A stretch of DNA of 64,000 nucleotides. It comes from Anadara kagoshimensis. Lineage: Eukaryota > Mollusca > Bivalvia > Arcoida > Arcidae. The stretch is taken from NCBI GenBank assembly GCA_021292105.1, contig CM037870.1, positions 46,890,576 through 46,954,575 on the forward strand, given 5' to 3'. The translations under genes and the position numbers were made by a program. The notes beneath the pieces were generated by a model. The model saw only the letters and a program-made list of their open reading frames with translations. It did no database searches and was not told the DNA's origin. Of the stretch, positions 13,401 through 26,800 are shown one piece after another. Each line of letters starts with the position of its first letter. The stretch's first letter is position 1.

Positions 13401-14802
13401 GTTACATCAAGGTTGACATGGAGAACAAAACATAAAAGTAATGGATTTGGAACTTCAAAATATTGTTTATTGGGAATAAAAATAACAATGTCTTAATCTT
13501 ATTCCTGATACAGTGTTCAATCTAGGATTTTTCAGAGAAGCCATTTTCAAAAACATTCCTCAACAACACCATAACATAAATATTGTTGTGTTCATGTAAT
13601 GTTAAATATGGTCTACTGGCCTTAAAAATTGGCTCATTTGGCAAAATAAGGGCCCAACCAACACTTCTATAATGAACATTGACTGTTAGAAAAGAAATCT
13701 TTTAAAACCAAATACTTTGCCTATCTCAAATGGCCTCAAATGAACATCTCCAATCAAACCAGAGATGGTAAGCTATTTGGTTTACATTATTGTCTGTGGT
13801 TCTGGTTCAGCAAACATTGGTATTCTAATAGATTTAAACATTTTGTAAGGATGGGCTACAAAAGAGCAATTTCATACTGGTATATATACCTGTCCAGTAT
13901 TTTCTAACAAAATCCATTATTTATAAGGTTCTGCAGATTGTCTTGACTCTGGTACACATTGTGCTAGTTGATGTACACCATTACCACCTGAAATAATAAT
14001 TATAACATGTAACACTACATTTGAGATATACTAGTATTTGCATAAAAAATGGCTGATTACAAACTGTCTCATTTCATATACATTATAATTAATAATTTTT
14101 ATATACTAGTATACATTTCTGGTAATAATAAAACATGCTTGATTATGGTATGGATTAATTTAAGCTGTGTGGATTCAGATTTGTTAATGAAAAGGGGATA
14201 ATTATTGAAAAGTCAGTGATCTTCAAATATGGGGTCTTTATAGGGACCCACACTATAGGTTATATTTATATTGAATAGTCCCCCAAATTGTGTTATGGGA
14301 CTGAATTTGGTCATTTGATTTTCTAATCAAGTTGACATTATAAAGAACCATTTTGGAATGTTTCTAAAGTGTTTCAAATGCCTACATGTGACACCTTAAA
14401 ACCATAAAATATTTACTGAAACCATCCTAAGTGTACCTGTTTAGACACAGGGCCCTGTAACAATTTAAAAAAAAAGAAATTTGGTCAAAATAGTTATGTG
14501 ACCATATTTGTTATTAATTATTACAGAGACATATAAACCCATATATGTCTCTGATTATTATTTTACAGTAATTACTGTAATTTGACCATATATTTTTTAT
14601 AATCTTTTTTACTGACCCCAGTGCTTCAGAGTGGTCTCATGGTCAGACCCTGGTCCATCTGAAGCATTTACAGGCACTTGTTTCTGATATTTAAAAATTA
14701 CACTATATACCCAAAATATAACAGTGTAATTTTTTAAATACCAGAAACAGGTGCTTATGGAGTGAACACTAAATTCAGTTTTCTCAATAAACGATTTATT
14801 AA

Positions 14803-14833
<31 letters not shown>

Positions 14834-17800
14834 CTATACAACGACTGTGCATACCTATATATGCTCTCTGAACATCATGGACATGACCATTTGAATGCAG
14901 CTGATAGGCGTGCTGTCCTTCTTTCTATCATGGATTCTCTGCTTTGACCAACCACACTATGACAACAAGAACTGACCAACATCTAACATGGCAATTGTTG
15001 ACAACCCCCGTAAATCGCTGGACCATTGTAAACTCATTGACAGGTTTCAAAACTTCTCTGTCGCGCACTGTCCGTCGCCTGGTGTTCTGGATGCTACAAT
15101 CGTCACCCAGTCTATAACAGGTACGTTTAATCTCGCCATATGTAAACAAAGGACCAGCAACTCTTTTTTTCTTTCATTAGAATGATTAACATCGTGTTCT
15201 CCGACGTATTGACAGGGTTCTTCTCTTTTTAACGACTAATAATTTTCTGATGGTCAAATCTCGTCTGGGTTGTGACGGACGCCGATTTGTTGCCATGTTT
15301 GTCCCCAGAAAACAACGCCTTTCTATCTTCATCACTAGAGAGTTCCGACGAACGAGTAATCGCGATATCACGTATTGGGCCATTTTGGCAAAAATATTGA
15401 TGTTATGATGTCTTAGAGGTTTTTTGTTTTTTGAAAATGGCCTAATCAAAACAATCCTAAAATAAACACTGTGCATTATTATGATACATGTATATGGAAA
15501 TTTTGATTAATTTGCTTTTAAAACTTGGTGCAATCATATCCTGAAAGCTAAGGATTATTCTTTTATGTTTAATAAAGTAAAAAAAGGATTGGAAATATCT
15601 CCTTAACCATAAAAATATTTGTGTCAAAATATGAGTTTTATATGGATCTATATATATTACATGTGTGGGTCCAAAATTGCATGTAAAATCATAGATTTGG
15701 TCTTCAAGGGCTTTGTTTGGGTGAGGGGGTGTTTATAACTCAATAGACGGCTCTACAGTAAAACCTTGATTCATCGCCACCATCTGTTCAGTCAAATTTT
15801 GACGGGGTTTGGCGATAAATTGGGGCAGGCGGATAATAGGGGAAACGCCAAGAGCAAATTGTGTTTCGGTTTTGTTTTTTGAAACCTTCCGCGGTCGAAA
15901 AAACGGGATTATTTTTTGTCAAGTGTCCGACACCGGAAAACAATCGGTCACATTCAGTTTCGTATTTTAACGGTAAAATTTGCATGTATGGGTGAAAACG
16001 CAATATAAGCACATGTATCATAAACTTAAAATTTCGTATGTGTTATAAAATTTTAGATGACATATCATACTTATAAAAAATTCGCGATTTTCTGACGGCA
16101 CCCGATTTCTCTTGAAAATCAGCACGAAATTCAACTCGATTTTTAAAACTTGTACGTTTTTTGTACCATGAATATTTCTCTTTGAAATTTTGACATAACA
16201 TTACAATACTATTGTTATTTATTTCCTTAAAATATTATACCTGGTGCATAAAGTGTAGATATCTGAAAAAAGCAAAAAACCAAGAGCCTCCATTCGTCGT
16301 CAATGAAAACAAAAATGGCCGCGAGCTTCAGTGTACAGTAAATTCAGTGTCGTGTTTGAACGGTAAAGTTTGCATTTATGGGTGTGAACGCATTATAAGC
16401 AGATTTGTCATGAACTTAGAATTTCGCAGTATGAAAAAATCCGAGATGACATGCATACTTACAAAAAATTCGCGATTTTCTGACGGCACCTGGTTTCTCT
16501 TGAAAATCACTGTTAATCAGCATGACTCAATTTTTAAAACTTGTACGTTTTTTGTATCATGAATATTTCTCTTTGAAATTTTGACATAACATTACAATAC
16601 TATTGTTATTTATTTTCGCAAAATATTATACCTGGTGCATACGGTGTGGATATCTGAAAAAAGCAAAAAACCAAGATCCTTCATTCGTCGTCAATGAAAA
16701 CAAATATGGCCGCGAGCTTCAGTGTACACTAAATTCAGTGTCGTATTTTAACGGTAAAATTTGCATTTATGGGTGTAAACGCATTATCAGCAGATTTGTT
16801 ATGAACTTAAAATTACGCATGTATGAAAAATTCTGGATGACACGCATACTTGCAAAAAAACCTCTATTTTCTGACGGCACCTGATTTCTCTTAAAAATCA
16901 CTGTAGCCTAATCAGCATGAAACTCGACTCGATTTTTAAAACTTGTACGTTTTTTGTACCATGGTCTTTTCTCTTTGAAATTTTGACATAGTATTACAAT
17001 ATTATTGTAATTTATTTTAACAAAGTATTATACCTGGTGCATGCGGTGTCAATATCTGAAAAAAGCAAAAAACCAAGAGCCTTCATTTGTCGTCAATGAA
17101 AACAAATATGGCCGTGACCTTCAATGTACTCATACATTGTACATACATCTGACGTAGTGACGTCAATATCGTGTTTCGCTTCATCACACAGTCGAGTCAT
17201 GACTGTTGCATGCATTATCGATTTTTCTACCTACATGCACTGTCAGCTGCCCAGCATGTTTACATATTGCGCTGACTTCTAATCGTTACATGTTGCAGGG
17301 ATCCTACCATTTTGAGGTCCAAAATATAGGAAAAATAGGAATGTGGCATCAAAATTATAGGAGTTTTATAGAAAATTATAGGAGTTTCCACTAAAATTAT
17401 AGGAATTTAAATAATTTGCACAAAAATATACATCCATGGCCTCTCCTACAGCCATTTCTGTTCCCCCTTTTACTAACAAACATAAAATATTGGCAACTGC
17501 AATGTATACTTACTGGTTTAAAAATACATAAACGTGAATGTTGTTTCATATATGTACTAAATGCAAGAAAATGTCCCCATTCTGAATTCCAGTAACAAAA
17601 ATCATGATAGGAAAATATAAGAAAAGGGTAAAAAAATTATAGGAAATACAGCCCAACCTGCCCTCAAGGCCACATCTATATAATGGTCACCTGCCTATAA
17701 AGGCCAGTATAATTGTATCCTAATTGTTCTTTATTATTATTTGAACCTGTATACAAAGGTCACCTGTCCATTAAGGCCACTTTTACTGGTTCCTTTGGGT

Positions 17801-20800
17801 GGCCTTGATAGACAGGTTTAACTGTGTAGGAAAACATAGAAATGGTAGGATCTCTGATGTTGACCTCCACTCAAAGCAATATGTCTTGCTGGTCCAAATA
17901 ATCAGCATTAATGTGTGTGTGTGTGTGTGTGTGTGTGTATGAGAGAGAGAGAGAGAGAGAGAGCATATGTGTGATGGGAGGGTAGGATTTGAGGAATTTT
18001 AAAACTGCATGATTATGTACAACATATTTACCCATTACAAGCCATATGTGTTATATACATGTACATGAGTAGTCTACTACAATATTTGACTTATTTCAAA
18101 CCAACACCAGAATATGCAGGTGTGCAATAAAGTATTTATAAATTGAAAATGAAATGCATACATTAAATAATTAGAATGCTGCATCAAAACTAACCAAAGA
18201 TAAATCTCATTTTTTTTTAAATTTTAAAATTAATTGTACATGTGAAGTAGTCATGGACTTGACATTTTAATGAGGGAAAAAGCATAAACTATATTATGTT
18301 GAGGCAGTGCTTGTGAAAACAATATTCATTAACTTGGGTTTGAGCTTAGCTGTGGATTAACATCTTTAGACATTGCTTCAATATTTCATATCACAAAATT
18401 TCATATACATACATGTATATATATATACACATGTATTTTAGTTGTTTAATGTGTAATTTCAGTGTTCAATCATGAATTTTATTCTTTCCTGATCATTTTC
18501 AGCTTATGAGGGTTAATTTGAGGTTGAATGTTACACAAATGAAAGTGTAAATAAGATTTACATCAAATACTTATTATAATTCCACATCAATTTAGTTTAT
18601 TTTATATAGTTTTAATTTTAATACTAATTTTACCAGTCTAAAAAATGGGTTTTATCATAATTATAAATGAAAAAATGCACAAGTCATGAGTTATCAGTGA
18701 AAACTTGTTAAATCCATGGACTGAAACAAAATCAGCAAGGAATAATATAACTACCAGATGTGAAATAAGGTGTTTGTTGCTGAATAAGAGAAAGTTTATA
18801 AGTGCCTTACATTGCATGTCCAAATTTCACAAAAAGTGAAATCATTTTTCATATTGAAATAATCAGTATGGGGGGGGTTCTCTGGTTCCATACTTGTTCA
18901 TCATCTGAATTAAATGACAACTTATGATGGGCCATGTTAGCTTAAATTTGAATTACTCTGGCTTTTAAGTCAACATCAGATGATGGACACATGTATGTTG
19001 TAGGTATGGTATGTCTATGTGTTTGTAACTCACATCTAAACACATCTGTCAAACTAAATTAAGCAAAGTGACTTTAATGACTTGGCTCAGTTGTGGGTGT
19101 TGAATCAAGATTATAATGGACAATTTGCAATGTTTTAGACCTATCTGTTTATGGTTTAAGTTAAATTATAATTTCATTTCATTATTTAGCAATTTCAATT
19201 ATTACATTAGCAAAAAGATGCTGTCTCCTCTAAAGTTTTAGAGCAAAAACAGTAGAGCTGTCATGTGCTACTGAAATAATATAATTCAAATGTTCTGACT
19301 TTGAATGCATTATTTTAATAAAAATTCAAAATCACTTTAATCAGCACATGACAATTTCATAAAAATTCAATAGTAGCATATGCCAGAGCTAATTACAATA
19401 AAAATAACTTAGTAGCTTAGATCATAGATGTATACACACTGTATGAGTCCAGTTTTTATGCAAATTTTCAATTTGTATAGGATTTCAAATGAATTTTTTT
19501 CTGTTAAAATTTGATTAAACAATTAAATGGGACTGTATAATAAACCATGAGTTCATGCTTTGTACCAAAGTAAGGAAGGCGGGGTTTTTATTACATTAGA
19601 ATTTGAAAAAATATATAATTAAGACCAGTGCCAATCTTGTGATGAAATTCAAAATGTACATATTTATGAATTGAGAGCTAAATCTAAGTTGAAAGATGTT
19701 CCTCATCTAAGGAATATTTTATGTAGAAATCCACACTCCTGGTCAAATATTAATGGTAAATATTTTGAGTAAACCCATTCCCCATGTATTTAAAATAAAA
19801 TAAATAAAATAAGACAGTTGAATGTTATTTAGCAGCCAAATAAATTGAAGGCCTACAAAGCATACAGGCCAATGTGTCCTGAGTACATGCAGGCCAGTGT
19901 ATTGGTATCCATGCAAACTTCATATATTCAGTGGTACCACAAATCAATCCTGCATGTTATATGGTGTAAAAACCATGACTACCATGTACAAAATACAAAA
20001 GGATCATTCGGGAATGCAAAAAATAACTTTGAGGCGGTGACGGCACTTTTCTAAGATGGCTGCCTGAAAGTAGACCCAAATTTCCGGCAAAATCGGCTTG
20101 AAGTGTGAAGAAAATTACTATTTAAATGGTAAAACTTACTTTATTTCAGCAAATAAATCCAAACAGCGTCTCTGGACTATCAAATTTACACATGGTGTAC
20201 CATGAGGAAGCTGCCGTTGCATTATTTATGGGTCAAATGAGCCGGAAAAGGGACCGACCCATGATCACATATCCGACATTTTCATCGATTTTTTCGACTT
20301 TAAAACTTGTACGTTTTTTGTACCAGAAAATTTAACTGTCGAATTATACATCAAAATAAACACGGGAAAAAGTTCTTTCCATTCATATTAAAACATCTTT
20401 GGTGCATAAGCAAATGATTGAAAGAGATCACATTTTTCAAAAAATAATTTTCGATTTTAGGCAAGTGTCCCGCATTCAATCGGTATTTAAATGGTAAAAT
20501 TGCCACCAAATTAGAGCAAATCTGCCTTTAATCAATTACAATTATTCAGAAATTTTAATAAAATGCCATGTGTTTCAGTAATAACAGTCGGTAAGACAAA
20601 TATTTCATTATTTCCACGCCTCGAGTGTATGCCGTTTTTGGCCATTTTTTTCACCCCTTCTGCGCATGCAAACTTGTTTAATGAATTAATGCGTAGGCCG
20701 GGTTGGCGTTTCCCCTGTAAAGAAAAACATAAATAAAATGGATTTTGGGACTTAAAATAGTGTGGCCATAAGGGAGGTGGCAAAGTTATCGAGGGGCGTT

Positions 20801-23800
20801 ATAACGAGGTTTTACCGTAGTTCCATTCTGGAATAAAGTCATATGATTTTGTAGTTAGTACATCATATGATTCATATCTTATGTGTGACATTTATTGTAT
20901 TACAGATGGTGGCAGGTGCCATATTTTTATGCAGGAATAAAATCCTATGACTTTGTAGCTGGCAAACAGAAACTAAAACCAAGTTATTATTTGTCTAAGA
21001 AGAAAGCATTAGAAAAATTCCCCATGTTGAAGAATGACAAACTGAAAGGCGCCTTAGTATACTATGATGGTAATTATTGATAATTATTATATTGAAGTGG
21101 AAAAAAAAATAGAAACAAGTAATTTATATAGAAATTTGTATGTATCAAATGCTGCAGAACTAATAAAACTAACAAAAAATTCTTCAGTATTTAATGACTA
21201 CATGTATATTTGTTCTGTTTTTATCAGGTCAGCACGATGATGCTAGAATGAATATCGCCATGGCAATATCAACAGCAAGAATGGGTGGATCTATTGGAAA
21301 TTACTTAGAAGTACTAAGGTTACATAAATCTGTGAATTCAGAAGGGAAAGAAGTTGTGAGTGGAGCAACTATAAAAGACAGACTTACAGGTATGACTTCA
21401 GTTTATTAATAAGTATGTGACATTTGGGTGGTTTATACCGTATCATTGATTGTTGTACCATTGGATGCATGCTCACTCTCTATGTGGGAGGTCAGGGCTA
21501 GAACCCAGGGTGTGTCTGACCATGACTTGAAAATTAGTAGAGATTGTTCTTTTGCTAAGCACTCTTCATTTAGAAATGAAAGTCACTGGGTCCTTAGGAA
21601 GTAGGAGTGACACAATGTATCAATAATCAATTATAATCGATATTTAGAATTATGATACATATATCGATACAAGCTATAAAAAAATTGATATAACTGCAAC
21701 TGAATTTTTGAACGCTCCATGTTCAATTTGACTTTTATACACACTGGAAGTAACAACAACGTGACAGTCAAACAACAACATGGATACTCCCAATCAAGTA
21801 ATAGCTATTTTAATTCCCTCGAACTCAAAGTCTGATGTATGAGAGTCTTAAACTAACTTTACATTATTTGCTGAAACTTGTGTCATCATACCACATAGAG
21901 CATAAAAAAAATAAATTTTGTAAAATGTATTTTAAAGTGGCTTATATATACACATGTATTACCAACATATCCTGATACGTATCATATCGCGAGCAGTATA
22001 TCGTGATATACATTGTGTATATCGTATTGTGGCTTTTCTGTATAGTCCCAGCCCTATAATAGGAAAACACCTTAAAAACCGATGCCCGCAGTGTTGCAGT
22101 AGACGTGGCATGTTAAAGAACCCTTCTAGCACATTTCCTTGAGAGCACATTCTTGATTGGGAAATTTAATTTCATTCAGTAAATCATCAATTGTTGTGAC
22201 ATTGGTTTCCTTGGTTAACAATTATGCAAATTAATCTTTAACTTGCTTCTTACATTTTCACACTGTTTACATGTAACTTTTATATTTCAGACAAAGAGTT
22301 TGACATCAAAGCTAAGTGTGTTATAAATGCCACTGGACCATATACAGATCGAGTAAGACTGATGGATAAACCTGAAAACAAAAAGATTTGCCAGCCAAGC
22401 TCAGGTGTTCATATTGTACTACCTGACTATTACAGGTAAGAATGGTATACTGGTGGATAAGATTTAAGGCCTCTGAACAGCATCAATATAATTGTCAAGT
22501 GTTTAATGACCATTCAGACATCTCTTAGTGTCTCTTTAGTTATGTTAATGCAGTCCTTGACAAATGGGTATAGATCATATTGAAACATGTTTATCATCAT
22601 GTACAGCTGAGTTGAGTAGTGGTGTTTTATGCTTCAGTCAAGATCTTTTACTTATATTAAGACGGTCATTTCAGGAATGACAGAGTAAGCTAGAGTCGCC
22701 AGAGAAAACCCCAACCTTTGGCTAGCGAACTGACAAACTTTCTTGCACTAGGAACTTGATTCTCGAGTGTGATTCAAATGTAGGTATTGAGAGGCGCTGG
22801 GTTAGTAAGCACAGTTTATCATCATGTAGAGAATAGAATTTCTAGAAAGCATATTTCTTCAGAAATGAAATGATAAACGCCACTTAAATTACCATGTCTG
22901 TAGATATGATGATAAATGTAAATGATATGGAAATCGGATTAAAAAAATTCCAAGGGCCTTATTAAATCCCAAGGTTTTTGAAAGGTTTATAGATATTTCT
23001 ACATATATGATAGATGTGAAGTAGAATTTTTTTATTGTTCTGTTGTTACAGTAAAAATTGCTTTCTGATAAATAACATGTGTTCAGTCTTTATTGTTATA
23101 AGTATATTTTCTAAAAGAGTTCATTATATTTTGCAGTCCAACCAATATGGGATTATTGGATCCAGCTACAAGTGATGGGAGAGTTATATTTTTCCTTCCA
23201 TGGCAGAATGTCACACTTGCAGGTAATTATTGGCTTACATGTATATTAATGTTAGATTCATCATTTGCAAAGTATTAAAGCCCTTATGAAATGTATTTGA
23301 TGATGAAGACATGGTGTAATTGCACACCACTGTGGTTTGTCTTGGCAATGATGTTAGTCCTTTAGGGTTATCTATTAGGGTAACATCCCCTTTACCTTTT
23401 GTGCCCAAGGTCCGTGGTTATCTCCTGGCACTCTGATTTCCTCCACCATCCATGAACCAACTCAATATAAGTGAAAGAATCTTGACTGGAGTGTAAAAAT
23501 CCATTTCTTCACTCCCTTAACATTTTCGTCATTAAACCTATCATTGTTCACATGTCCACACTCTTGAGGGTTTTGCATGCTATATGTCTTTAGTCAGACT
23601 TTCAAGCCCCTGGTAGTTTAGCCTTGGACACAAAGTATCAAGTTATGGTGTAAACATATGAAGGCCATTTGTACTCAGTTGCAGAATAAAAACCAGTACT
23701 GAACATTCAATGTTTTCTCCTCATTCAATGGTAGCCAGAAGCCAACAGATACACCATTATGACAAATAACAATGTAATGATATGAACTTCTTTTTACGTA

Positions 23801-26800
23801 TAAACAAACTCACATATCACATCTATGTAAATTAATACTATTCAAACCAAAAATCATTTCCTGAATCAGTTTGTTATTTTTGTTCTGTTTAAATTGTGAA
23901 CTTGATATAAAGTTATATACAATTGGTAGATTGTAGTCAAAATAACCAATAGTATAAACCAGGTTCATTGGCATCTGCAGTGGTGCTAATTGGAATAATA
24001 TGCCCCTTTCCTATCACTGCTGATGCTTTGCAACTAGTTTTGAAAAATTGTGATGTATTGTTTTGGAAGATTACAAAGGACAAAAAGTGGGATGAACAGA
24101 TGGATGGATTGATGAAACTTTGAATTTAATATGTCCCTTTCATTGACCAGGTTCAATTTCAATATACGGTGATGCGAATTTGACTAAACCATAATTTACT
24201 CACATCCAGCAGTGGTGCTAATGTTACTAAACCTTGATGAACCCACATCTAATTATTTACAATAATTAAATGTTATTATCTGTTATAAAGGTACCACAGA
24301 TACAGCTTGTGATGACAGATAATCCATCACCTACTGAGAACGAAATACAGTTTATACTTAAGAAGTTAGGAACTATCTCCACCCCGATGTAGAAGGTAAA
24401 AATATTATGTAACAAAATAATATATGTAGCTTTATTTTCTTGTCTACGCAAGTACTTGGTGCTTGTGTCATACCTTGACATTAGTATTGGTGAAAAATGT
24501 GTCATAAAAGATTTTGGTTTAAGTTTGTTGATGGAGTAAATGGTGTGTGAGCTGTTTTCTGTTTTTGTGACAACTCTTGTTTAGTTCCTTTCACCATCAA
24601 AGATTTGTGCTACAAAAAGACTGTTTAAAGTTACATAGAATGAAGTGTGTGGTTTAAGAATTTAACTTGCCAATGTCTTCTATAGAATAAAAAATGTAAA
24701 ATTATTTGTTCCTCAAGCATCAATGGTTAAAGCATTTTCCCCTTGACTTAAATTTATGTTTACATATTCTCTGTATGTTTATGGAATAGCAGTAGTAATT
24801 GACGTATTGCAGGTCATGCCTTTTATGTTCCGACACTTGCCGCCATCACGGTACCAAAGCAGCGTCATAGCAACTAATGACGTACAGTTGAATCTCGTTA
24901 TCTCGAACTCGGATATCTCGAACTACCTGATATCTCGAACTTTTTTAAAAAGTCCGAACAGAGTTGTTCTTTATTAAACCAAAATCACTCCGGTTATCTC
25001 GAACTCGGATATGTCGAACAATATTTTCATCCCCTTGAATGAAAATCCTAGGAAAATTACACTCGTTAACTCGAACAAAAAATTTAGGAAAATTAAATTT
25101 GTTAACTCGAACAAAAAATTTAGGAAAATTAATTTGTCAACTCGAACAAAAAAAATTGAGAAATCAAATTTGTCAGCGCCTACAGATTTTTTGGTAGAAA
25201 AAACACATTCTGACACAAATAAAATATTTGACTGTCGGCCTCGTGTTGATTTTAACATTACAACTTTGCACTGACCTCCCAATTTCCTTAAGCTCTTAAT
25301 TATTATCCCTTGCATATGCAATTAAACCATCAAGGGGATTAGCAGGTGTTATAATTACTGCCAAGCTGAACATGGCTTCTGAAAACGTGTGATGTGAACA
25401 TTACTCAATACAACCGGAAGCTTGGGATGATTAAAGTACACAAAGCGAAACTGGTATGGAGACCAAAGCGGACTCCACTATTTGTCGGCTAATAACAAGT
25501 AACAGATAATCTCCCGATTTTTTATATACTACATTCTCAATTATAAATACAAATAATAAATAATGCAGTTTTAATATATCATGTTTGAATACATACGATA
25601 TAGGAGAAACCGGCAATATACAGTTTGACAAGATAAAACCGGAAGCGACTTCCGGTAGGCGTGTACGAGTTACTTCCCTTTTGTTGTTGTTTTTAACATC
25701 GGTTATTTTGAACTCCGGATAAGTCAAACTTTTTGCATTTCCCCGTCGAGTTCGAGATAACGAGAGTCAACTGTACTTGTGTCAATGACATCATTAAATG
25801 ACACAATTCAGGCCAAGTTTTTATTCTTTTTGTGTGTAATGCAAGCATGTCTGGCCTTTGTCGGAACATTGTTGGCATGGCTGACGATCCGTCAATTGCT
25901 CAATTGCCGTTTATGTTTCATAATTCTTCAATCAGTCAAATACTTAACATATTTTCAAATAATTAAAATTAAAACAAAACTGATGAAATTATTTTCTTTT
26001 TAACTTTTCTATGATCCTGTATTTAACTGTATTATTCTAGTACGTAGAGGTGATGTATTATCAGCATGGAGCGGAATCCGACCGTTGGTACAGGACCCAA
26101 ATAAAGCAGATACTCAGTCAATAGCCAGGAACCACATCATAGAAGTCTCTGATGATAACCTTATAACAATTGCAGGTAACCATAGTGATTTTACCCTTGA
26201 CAATACATGTATCAACTTGACTTGACATTGCTATGAAAATTAGGTAAAATTCTGCAAGACACTGTAAGTTTTCTTTTGTCATTTCCCTTGGAAGATTAGA
26301 TTAGTATCTTGAAACTTAATAAAAATCAAACTTAATTACTTTATCACCATTTGTTGAATCAAATTTTTGGCATTATAAATAGGTTTGTCAATAAATCAAG
26401 GTAGTTTTATTTAGAAAAATATTAAAGATCACAATTTTGAGACTTCAAAATACTTTGCCAAATGAGATGACGAAGTTATGAAGGGGCTTTACAATGGGGT
26501 TTTACTGTATACATATATCAATAATGCAACAGTTCAATATGATGAAATTTGATGTTCAGGACACTTGCTAAAGGTCAGATCATTGAATTATTTTGTCATG
26601 AGTTAAGATAAAAGGCTAAAAGCTATTAACTTCACAAAACTACTATGTGTCCAGTCACTTTTATTTATGTATTTGGACTTCTTGTTAAAACTTTGAGTTT
26701 TTATTTTAGGTGGTAAGTGGACTACATACAGACACATGGCTGAAGAGACGGTTGATAAAGCTGTTAAAGTCTGTGGTCTTAAACCTGTATGTGAATGTCG

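Larger units (their letters stand above)
10043..15377. mobile_element. Candidate 5.3 kb DNA transposon in GPD2 intron 3
   Basis: CAATACGTGATATCGCGATTAC at 10043 recurs inverted, ending at 15377. Similarity continues loosely inward (a TAGTGATGAAG motif on both sides). The 8 bp flanks, GGCTATAA and GGCCATTT, agree at five positions, so a target duplication is possible but degraded. Inside are a broken THAP-like reading frame near the left end, a minus-strand exon-like frame at 12780-13145, two SINEs and hairpins. The THAP remnant and 8 bp flank spacing would fit a P-element-like transposon; this is inference. Copy number elsewhere would decide. Confidence 0.5.
15757..20816. mobile_element. Candidate 5 kb DNA element in GPD2 intron 3
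   Basis: The left end CAGTAAAACCTTGATTCATC and the right end, read inverted, CGGTAAAACCTCGTTATAAC, both abut TA. Both flanks also share GGGGAAACGCCAA and a TTTAAAACTTGTACGTTTTT motif further in. TA flanks and CAGTNNAACCT-type ends fit a Tc1/mariner/pogo-like element. No transposase is visible. It contains the 0.4 kb tandem repeats and nested short elements listed separately. Confidence 0.45.

Noticed and set aside
16212..16884. Two ORFs of 116 and 93 codons as a duplicated gene
   Set aside because: They are consecutive units of the 0.4 kb tandem repeat and have no recognisable protein motif.
24974..25321. 115-codon minus-strand ORF with repeated [11 protein letters not shown]
   Set aside because: Translation of the 36 bp tandem units inside the pogo-like element.
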